DNA from: Rhea pennata
Taxonomy: Eukaryota; Chordata; Aves; Rheiformes; Rheidae
DNA length: 64,000 bases
NCBI RefSeq assembly: GCF_028389875.1
Contig: NC_084670.1
Location: 38,467,333 to 38,531,332 of the forward strand
Direction of reading: 5' to 3'
Shown here: positions 56,947 to 64,000 of the stretch, one piece after another
How the letters are laid out: each line of letters begins with the position of its first letter
Position numbering within the stretch: position 1 is the stretch's first letter
Translations under genes and position numbers: made by a program
Notes under the pieces: generated by a model
What the model was told of the DNA's origin: nothing
What the model saw: only the letters and a program-made list of their open reading frames with translations
Database searches by the model: none

Positions 56947-57136
56947 CTGTGGTACAGAGCAACCCTGCAAGCCCTGCAAGGGGGACAACCGGCCCTGCAG
57001 GCAGCAGGGTACCTGCGCTTCCTGACAGCACAGCTGCACGACAAAGCTCTCAGGCCACAGCCACGACTCACATGACACACACAGCAGAGCCAGCAGAGGC
57101 TACAAGCATTGCACTTTTATTACATGCAGAGAGAGC
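56947..57136. repeat. Direct repeat R2 (partner 55035-55215)
   Basis: See R1. This copy has the 9-bp duplication CCCTGCAAG, and it is followed by different sequence (CTGACAAGTGGCAG) from that following R1, which marks the exact right edge of the shared segment. Confidence 0.9.
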
Positions 57137-57589
57137 TGACAAGTGGCAGCTGCTTCCTGATGCAGCATCAAGCCCGGAGCCTTTGCAAACGCCCATTGTT
57201 TTGCACAAGGCAGAACAGCCCAAGCATATGGAATGCATGGAAGTGCCTGAGCCTGCCCCAGGGCAGAGAGCGAGAGAGCTGCAGGGCACAGCTGGTGTCT
57301 TGGTGCTGCAAGAGCAGGCAATCAGTGGCCTGAAAGGGCTCCGAGGAGCCCTGGGAGCGGGCCGTGCTCAGTGCTGCAGAGGAAGGCAAAAAACCCCCAG
57401 GCACTGCTGCCAATCTGTGCTGGGGGAAAATTCCTTCCTGACCCCAAAGCTGGCGATCGGCTGTTCCCTGCACATGTGAGCAAGGCCTGCCTCCCGGCCA
57501 GCCCTGGGACGCTTCTCACGCCCACCGGGGCACACCAGTGCTGCCCAACCCCTTTCTGCTCTCATCTTGCATTCTGAATGGATCTCAGA
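57137..57589 (+). other. Interspersed-repeat-like tail
   Basis: Contains GGGGGAAAATTCCTTCCTGA followed by CCCCAAAGCTGGCGATCGGC near 57422, a string I recall as common in bird genomes in dispersed repeats. The surrounding sequence is otherwise not recognised. Confidence 0.35.
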
Positions 57590-60500
57590 TGTATGTTTTA
57601 AGTAGTCTCCAGTCCAGTCTCTGGCCTCAGCTCCTTTTGCACCTTATGTTGCACTTGGCCACCTCAGGTTCCGCAGAGTCCTCAAAGATCTCCTACAGAT
57701 CCTTCCAGGTAGCCATCCAATTTGGTTTGCCTCCACTGGGTGGCAGCTCCAAGCCCAGATATTCTGCAGGAACTTACCTGAGGAAGTTGCCTCAGTAGTT
57801 TTACCTTGGGATGAAGTTAGTACCCTTCCATGGAGGCACTTGGGACTCCTCTCAGATACCTACCCAAGTGCTTGTTTCTGCTCAGAGGTAGATAATATAC
57901 TAGATAGCCACCTGGGACTGCTGCATGGTAGGTGCCTCAATTGGCTGTATCTGCTGGGACATATCTCCCATGCCAAGTGGCAGTCTGGATATCTGCCCAG
58001 GTAGCTTCTCCAGTTGTTTTTTCCTCCTCTAGCAGTTAGCTCCAGTCCCAGGTAGCTGCCAGAGTCTCCTCCCAGGAGGGTATCTGACTGAGGTGGCTTG
58101 ATTCCCACAGCAGGAATATCCTGTCCCAGAGAGCAGCCCAAATTTCTGCCCAGGCAACTGCCTGAGTGGCATAGGCTGCAGTTGCAGGAGGCTGCCATCC
58201 ATGGTAGCTCTTATCTACCCACCTGGGTGGTCCTATCTGGGACTCCTCCAAAGTAGCTGCCAGAGGTGGTTTTCCCCTTTGGGGAGTTAGCTCCCATACC
58301 AGAGAGCCTCCCAAGCCTCCTGCTTGGTAGCCACTTGAGTTAGTTTCCCTCCTCAGAGAAGAAGTTCCCATCTCAGGTGTTGGTGGGTGTGTGTGGGGCT
58401 CCTGTAATGTAGCTGCCCGAGATGCTTTTGCCTCTGCAGGGAGGTAGCTCCCATCTCAGGTACCCATCAGAAACTCCTCTGAGGCAACTGCCTGAACTGG
58501 ATTGCCGTTGCTGGGAGGAAGCTACTGTTCAAGGCTGCCACCCAGGCAGCTGGTCGATTGGGGTTTCCTCCGCTGGGATGCAGCAGCCGTCCCAGGTAGT
58601 GGCCTGGCACTCCTCACAGGCAGAGACTCAAGTTAGTTTGCCTCCACAGGGAGGTAGCTCCTACCACAGAGAGCTGCTCAGCACTCCTCCCAGGTAGCCG
58701 TCTCAGTTGGTTTTCCTCTGTTGTATAAAAGATCTCATCCCAGGTTGCTGATGAGGACTCCCCTGCAGGGATTAACCTTCTTTGCCAGGTTGTCACCCAG
58801 GACTCTCTCAGGGAGAACGCCAATTTGGTTTGCTTTCATGGGGAGGAAGCTTCTGTGCCAGGTGCAAGTCCTGGCCTGCCTGTAATTCCTCCCACCTACC
58901 TGACAGAACAGTTTTGCCTCCACTAGAGGTAGCTTACATCTCAGGAAGCTGCAGGGATTTCTCCAAAGTTATCTGTTCAGTGGGCTTACCTCTGCATGAA
59001 GTATGCTCCCTTAACAAGTAGTTGCCCAGAATTCCTCCCAGGTAGCAGCATGAGTTGGTATTTCCCTACAGAAATGTAGCTCCCACTCCAGGAAACCACC
59101 TGGGACTCCTCCCATGGAGCTGGTAGAATTGCTTTGCCCCTATTAGCAGGAAGATCCCAATGCAGATAGCTGCCCAGGACTCCTCCCAGGCAGGCACCTG
59201 ACATGGTTGAGATTTGCAGGAGGCAGCTCCCAACCCAGGCAGCAACCTAGAACTCCTCCCAGGTAGCAGCCTGAGCAGGTTTGCCCCTGCAGGAACGTGC
59301 CTCCCATTCTGAGAAGCCCCCTGGGACTCCTCCCAGGTGTCTTCCCAAGGTGGGACACCTTTGCAGAGGACTAGCTCCCATATCAGGCAGCTGCCCGGGA
59401 CTCCTCCCAGGGAGCTGCCCAAGTTGGTTTGCCTCTGCTTGCAGGAAGATCCCAATGCAGATAGCTGCCCAGGACTCCTCCCAGGCAGGCACCTGACATG
59501 GTTGAGATTTGCAGGAGGCAGCTCCCAACCCAGGCAGCAACCTAGAACTCCTCCCAGGTAGCAGCCTGAGCAGGTTTGCCCCTGCAGGAACGTGCCTCCC
59601 ATTCTGAGAAGCCCCCCGGGACTCCTCCCAGGGAACTGCTCAAGGCGGGATACATTTGCAGAGGACTAGCTCCCATATCAGGCAGCTGCCCGGGACTCCT
59701 CCCAGGGAGCTGCCCAAGTTGGTTTGCCTCTGCTTGCAGGAAGATCCCAATGCAGATAGCTGCCCAGGACTCCTCCCAGGCAGGCACCTGACATGGTTGA
59801 GATTTGCAGGAGGCAGCTCCCAACCCAGGCAGCAACCTAGAACTCCTCCCAGGTAGCAGCCTGAGCAGGTTTGCCCCTGCAGGAACGTGCCTCCCATTCT
59901 GAGAAGCCCCCCAGGACTCCTCCCAGGGAACTGCTCAAGGCGGGATACATTTGCAGAGGACTAGCTCCCATCCCAGGAAGGCATCTGGGACTCCTCCCAG
60001 GTAGCTTCCAGAATTGGTTTGCCTCTGCTCGCAAGAAGCTTGCGTCCCAGGGAACCACCAAGGACTCCTCCCTGATAGTTGCCCAAGGTGGGACACATTT
60101 GCAGAGGACTAGTTCCCATCCCAAGTAGCAGCCTGGAACTCCTCCCAGGTAGCTGCCAGAATTGGTTTGCCTCTGCTTGCGGGAAGAGCCCGACACAGAT
60201 AACTGCCCTGGACTCCTCCCAGGCAGGCACCTAAGTTGGTTGGCATTTGCAGGAAGGCAGCTGCCATCCCAGGTAGCAGCAGCCTGGGACTCTTCCTAGA
60301 CAGCGTCCTGAGTTGGTTTGGCTCTGCTGTGTAAAAGATTCCATCATAGATTGCTGAGGAGAACTCTAAGGTAGTGCCCCTCCTTGGTTCACCTCCACTG
60401 GAGAAAGCTCTTTCCTTCGGTATCTACCCAGGATTTCCCCTGCGTAGCCACCAGATTGCTTCTGCTGGAAGTAGTTCCATTCTCCAAGAGCTGGCTAAGA

Positions 60501-60730
60501 CTCTTCTTCCCAGGCAGGCACCCAAGTTTGTTTGCCTCTGCTCACAGGAAGCTCTTAACACAAATAACTGCCCAGGACTCCTCCCGCATAGCTGGCCACT
60601 CCAGATGGTTTGCCTCCTCTGAGAGGAAACTCCCATCTTAGGTATGCACATAGGAATCCTCTGAGGTAGGTTTGCAAGTTGAACAGCCTCCATTAGGAGG
60701 AAGCTACAATCCCAGGTAGCGACTCACAAC
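57590..60730. repeat. ~74-bp minisatellite with a 295-bp higher-order repeat
   Basis: Around forty degenerate units of about 74 bp contain GGGACTCCTCCCAGGTAGCT, GCCTGAGTTGGTTTGCCTCT, GCAGGAGGAAGCTCCCATCC and CAGGTAGC. At 59151, 59446 and 59741 a four-unit block restarts with almost no change, giving a precise 295-bp higher-order period. The outer units are far more diverged, so the centre was amplified recently. Frames of 60-178 codons rich in G, P, L and C on the minus strand follow from the repeat and are not evidence of a protein. Confidence 0.92.
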
Positions 60731-60789
60731 TCCTCCATGTAGCTCCCTGAGTACTCTTGTACTCCCAGGTAGACACCCAAGATGGTCCC

Positions 60790-61119
60790 TTGTGCTGGGA
60801 GGAGGCATTCATAAGGGTGAGGGGGGAGGGAAGCAGCCTGTGGAGGTGGCAGGACCTCAAAGGCCTGGAGAGAGGCTGGAAGTGACTGTGGGGAAGGGAG
60901 GAATGGGCCGGACGTGGCGATTTGTGCTGGGGAGGCAGCAGCCGGCACAGGAGGCAGCGTTAGGCAGTGTTAGGGAGCGAAGCAGCAGATGCAGGCACTT
61001 TCCAAGCCTGCGAGGCACGGCAGGGAGTGCTCTGAGCACCAAAGTAGGGCAGAGAAGGTGCAAAGCAAGAGCTGGGAGTAAGGTCAGAGGAAGGCCACCA
61101 AGAGGTCTCCATACCAAAG
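60790..61119. other. GC-rich unique sequence
   Basis: Leads from the minisatellite into the promoter-like island. No coding exon is recognised, and long frames on the minus strand (up to 220 codons, 60857-61519) have no domain. Confidence 0.35.
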
Positions 61120-61405
61120 GGAGGTGCAGCTGCTGAGCGCGTCCATCGTTTGGCGGCCTGAGGTGCAGGCAGCCGTGCCCCCGCACGTCCTGCGACAACG
61201 TCACGCTGGGTGGCCGTCGAGAGCCCTGCTGCCCTCGTGGCGGTGGGTGCGCCTGCGCCCAAGGACAGCCTGCAGAGAGCCTCAGCCCTGGGCGGCAGCC
61301 AGCTGCGAGCCGCCTGCTGAGCCTGGCAGAGCGGCAGGGGCGCGGGTGCCTTATAGCCCTGCTCGTGCCACGGGCACTGTGACTGCGTTGCTGGGTCACA
61401 GTGCT
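61120..61405 (-). promoter_or_regulatory. CpG-rich promoter-like region with TATA and X-box-like motif
   Basis: On the minus strand GTGACCCAGCAAC at 61399-61387 fits the RFX X-box consensus (GTNRCC, one base, RGYAAC). A TATA-like GGGCTATAAGGC follows about 30 bases downstream at 61356-61351, and then GC-rich sequence. An ATG in a fair context (CCAAACGATGG) lies at about 61145 but opens only 20 codons. The arrangement suggests a minus-strand promoter. X-boxes occur in ciliary and MHC class II promoters, but no gene body can be assigned. Confidence 0.35.
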
Positions 61406-62600
61406 GCGATATGGGGGCTCCGGAACCCCGCTGCAGCCTCCCCGCCAGCCGTCTGCCAGCCGGGCATCGGGGTGGCACAAGGCCCTACGGTTGCCAGCCC
61501 TGCTGCATCCCCAGAGCATCCCTTGGTGTCCAACAGGACCTCGAAGATGGGCCAGCCTTTTGGTGCCTGTTCCATCCTAGCAGAGGACTCTCCTCCCCAG
61601 GGCCACGACCCATCCTTGGGGCCCACACCCAACGCTCGCTTCCTCCACTAGACACCAAGCCAGCATCTCACAGCTCTTCTTGGTGCTGTCAGCACTGGGC
61701 ACGCAGTGCCCTGTCTTCTGCCCTGGGAGGATGAACACACAGCGCTGAACTTCCTGGCAAATGGGATCCTGCCCACTGTGCCATGCTGCACAGATCACTT
61801 GTCCCTGCACATGCCCAGCTCCCCGTGGCCCAACATGTCCATGTCGCCAGAGGTGCAGTCATGGTCGGAGCTGCACACAGCACTGCACTGTTAGCCCCTG
61901 CAGGGTCATGGGGGACATGATGAGAACAGGACATGCACCTGGTAGTCCTACACAGTGGCTGCAGAGGGGACGGGGCACCCCATGGGCTTCCCCATCTCTG
62001 CATAGGTGCCAGCCCTTGCAAGCTGCCTGGAGTAAGCAACTGTTAAGCATGCCTGCGGTGGCCCTACTCTAGCATGGCTTTCCTTGGTGTGTCCTCCGGA
62101 GTAGACAGTCAACCCTCTTCTCCATTTCCTTCCATGGGAACTGAGTGAGGGGCAGCTGTGCTCACTAGGATTCCCCAGGTTTCTGCATCCGCCAGCAAGC
62201 TCTGCTCAGTCTCCACACATCTCCCCTCCCGTGATCCCTCACTCAGCAGCCCCCAAACAGTGCCCAAGCCAAGGGTGGCACGCAGATCCCTGCCACAAAA
62301 TGGTAGCGGCAGAGGAGAGCTACAGGCACCAACATCACATCCATGTGCGTCCAGCTCCAGATTGATTCTGTCCTGGGGTCTCTGCTGGCAGCTCCACACA
62401 TCTCTGTAACCCACCATCCTCTCCATTTCTCTTCCCAGGCCCACCTCACCTCAGGGCAGGTCACTATCATCTGGGCAGGGCTGACCTCCACCCATGCAAG
62501 GATGATGAAGTTGCTCCCGCCCTAGGAAGCAACCAGGAGAGATAATGCTATTTGTAGGAAGACATAGCTATGCTTTGACAAAGGGACACACAAGCGTATG
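61406..62600. other. No recognisable genes
   Basis: Moderate-GC sequence with overlapping short frames (up to 116 codons). Nothing recognised. Confidence 0.35.
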
Positions 62601-62687
62601 CACATGGAGATGAGATCACATGCATTCTCAAGTGGAGTCATGTGCAGCTGTGCACACATGCATTTGCACATGCACGCACACGGGGTG

Positions 62688-62716
<29 letters not shown>
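62688..62716. repeat. (CA)n microsatellite
   Basis: About 14 uninterrupted CA dinucleotides in a CA/TG-rich neighbourhood from 62585 to 62800. Confidence 0.95.
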
Positions 62717-62718
<2 letters not shown>

Positions 62719-63139
62719 GGACAGTGCACACAGGTTCACCCCTGTGCTCATACCACCATATACACATGCCTATTCACACAGGGACATGCAAGCCGTGACT
62801 TTGCACTGCTGTGGAAAGCACCCCCTGGCAGCACTTTGCTGAATCTGGAGGTGGTTCTGCAGGCAGCACACAGGGCAGAGCTGCTGTACCATGTACCCAA
62901 GAGGCTTGAGCCAACCTTTGCTCTTTGGAAACAGACAAATACTGTCGAGAATGGGAGTTGCAGGGTCACTCCAGGGACACTCCAGCACTGTGTCCTCACA
63001 CCAGGGTCACCGCTGTCCCCAAATCACCTGCCCCATGAAAGCTCCGATCTGCTGCAGTGCAACAGCAAGAAGCATTTTTGCCTTCAAAGTCATTTCTCCA
63101 TGGCTTCTTGCTGCTTTTAATCACAGATTGCTGAAAGCC

Positions 63140-63305
63140 TGAGGTGGGCAGGATGTTTGCAGGCCTCTAGTCCACCCGTCTGCTCTAGGCAGGGCTAACT
63201 CCACGCGAAGCAGGCTGCTCAGGACCTCGCCCAGCTATGTTTTGAACCTCTCCAAGGACACAGGGCTCCTGCCTCTCTGGTGCCTCTCTGCTCTCCTGTT
63301 ACATA
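63140..63305 (-). mobile_element. CR1 LINE fragment, minus strand
   Basis: The plus strand shows the complement of the CR1 tail: GGCCTCTAGTCCACCCGTCT, GCTCTAGGCAGGGCTAACTC, CAGGCTGCTCAGGACCTCGC and GTTTTGAACCTCTCCAAGGA in the expected order. It is diverged and truncated. Confidence 0.85.
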
Positions 63306-64000
63306 GGGCTCAATAAAACCATAATGATTTGACAGTTTAAGAGAATAAACATTGCAATGAAGTGAGCTATCCCCAGCTTAGCTATAAACATTCAATATTT
63401 TCTCTGAGAAAGGATAATGTAAATTAAAAATAATACGAAACAAACAGGAATGGAGAATTTTTAAGATTTATGATAATTTTGATCTTTTAACTTATTTTTT
63501 CCAGAGATACTGTGTAACTCAATGTACTCATTCTCCAAGTCCTCAAGAATTTGAATTTGTCATAATCACTAATAGAAAACTGAGTTTTTTTCACAAACCA
63601 AGGTATACACTGACTCTTCCATGCTATTCATCTTTCTACTCCTGTGGTCAAGTACCTTGCAGTGATTATCGCTTATTTGTTCAAGTGGTGAGGAAATATT
63701 AACTATCACAAGTTCTCAGCAGAGACTGGACAATATCAACAGATGGCTGGCAGTACAGTTTGGGGAGAGAGAGAGAAAGTGCCCCTCCTTCCAAAGCATC
63801 CCCCACTGAGAAGTCCTCAGCAACTCAATGGTCACAGTTTTGGTTAAAATCAGATTTACGTTAACTACCTGTTTTCTCCCCACATTTTTCTTTATTTTAA
63901 TATTTGCTTATTTAACTATGACGAGGAAGCACAAACCCTGTACATCTCATCTATCTTATAATGATGACATTCATATCTGGAAAAAAAAAACAACTTCTGG
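63306..64000. other. AT-rich sequence, no gene recognised
   Basis: Composition changes sharply to AT-rich after the CR1 fragment. No repeat or coding structure is visible, apart from a short (GA)n near 63766 and an A run at 63981-63990. Confidence 0.4.

Noticed and set aside
57860-60693. Minus-strand ORFs with repeated GRSPGQL / LPGRS motifs
   Set aside because: They arise from the 74-bp minisatellite. The motif repeats follow the DNA period and are open in several frames.
60857-61519. 220-codon minus-strand ORF next to the promoter-like region
   Set aside because: It spans the putative promoter itself, has no known domain and overlaps equally open frames in GC-rich DNA.

Overview
This window looks like vertebrate, almost certainly avian, nuclear DNA, most like an accessory gene-poor segment of a microchromosome. 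The reasons are fragments of CR1 LINE retrotransposons on both strands, a single-exon olfactory receptor (OR) of the kind that forms large bird-specific clusters, avian-style endogenous retroviruses, and several GC-rich minisatellites. One of these, at the left end, has a unit of about 41 bp, the length reported for bird microchromosome repeats. There are no bacterial genes, operons, rRNA or tRNA genes, or CRISPR arrays.

Layout. 1-2.35 kb: two degenerate minisatellites (about 41 bp, then a nearly G-free A/C-rich one of about 20 bp), followed by a CR1 3' end. 2.6-9 kb: mostly unrecognised, but 6.18-8.88 kb is an old duplicate of 37.08-39.53 kb. 9.1-9.9 kb: a CpG-rich island. 10-19 kb: simple repeats and a 1.6-kb CR1 ORF2 relic on the minus strand (14.1-15.7 kb). 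19.23-20.16 kb: an OR gene broken by one frameshift. 22-25 kb: a CR1 piece, microsatellites and an approximately 63-bp minisatellite carrying TGAGGTCA. 25-28.5 kb: nothing recognised.

29.25-36.94 kb is the most striking structure. The 3' half of a second OR (minus strand) is cut inside transmembrane segment 5 and fused to about 118 copies of a 55-bp tandem repeat. The array ends 36 bp from a tRNA-primer-site-like sequence and a retroviral LTR whose sense direction points back through the array into the OR remnant. 37-44.2 kb: duplicated GC-rich blocks with conserved exon-like pieces and splice-site-like borders on the minus strand, possibly an unrecognised multi-exon gene or its remains. 44.9-47.7 kb: a degenerate minisatellite invaded by LTR elements, including one solo LTR with a perfect 6-bp target duplication.

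47.74-54.78 kb is a two-LTR class I (gammaretrovirus-like) endogenous retrovirus with gag, protease, reverse transcriptase, RNase H and integrase. It is broken by several frameshifts and stops, and env is lost apart from a start-like stub. Gag and pol share a frame, separated by one TGA. 54.8-57.5 kb: a fragment of the second LTR family, a near-identical 181/190-bp direct repeat pair, and between them an exon resembling the first exon of a P2X receptor. 57.6-60.7 kb: a 74-bp minisatellite with a 295-bp higher-order repeat. 61.1-61.4 kb: a GC-rich promoter-like stretch. 62-64 kb: a CA microsatellite, a CR1 3' end and AT-rich DNA.

No intact protein-coding gene is established here. Functional content, if any, would be the nearly intact OR, the 40-44 kb candidate transcription unit, or transcription driven by the LTRs.
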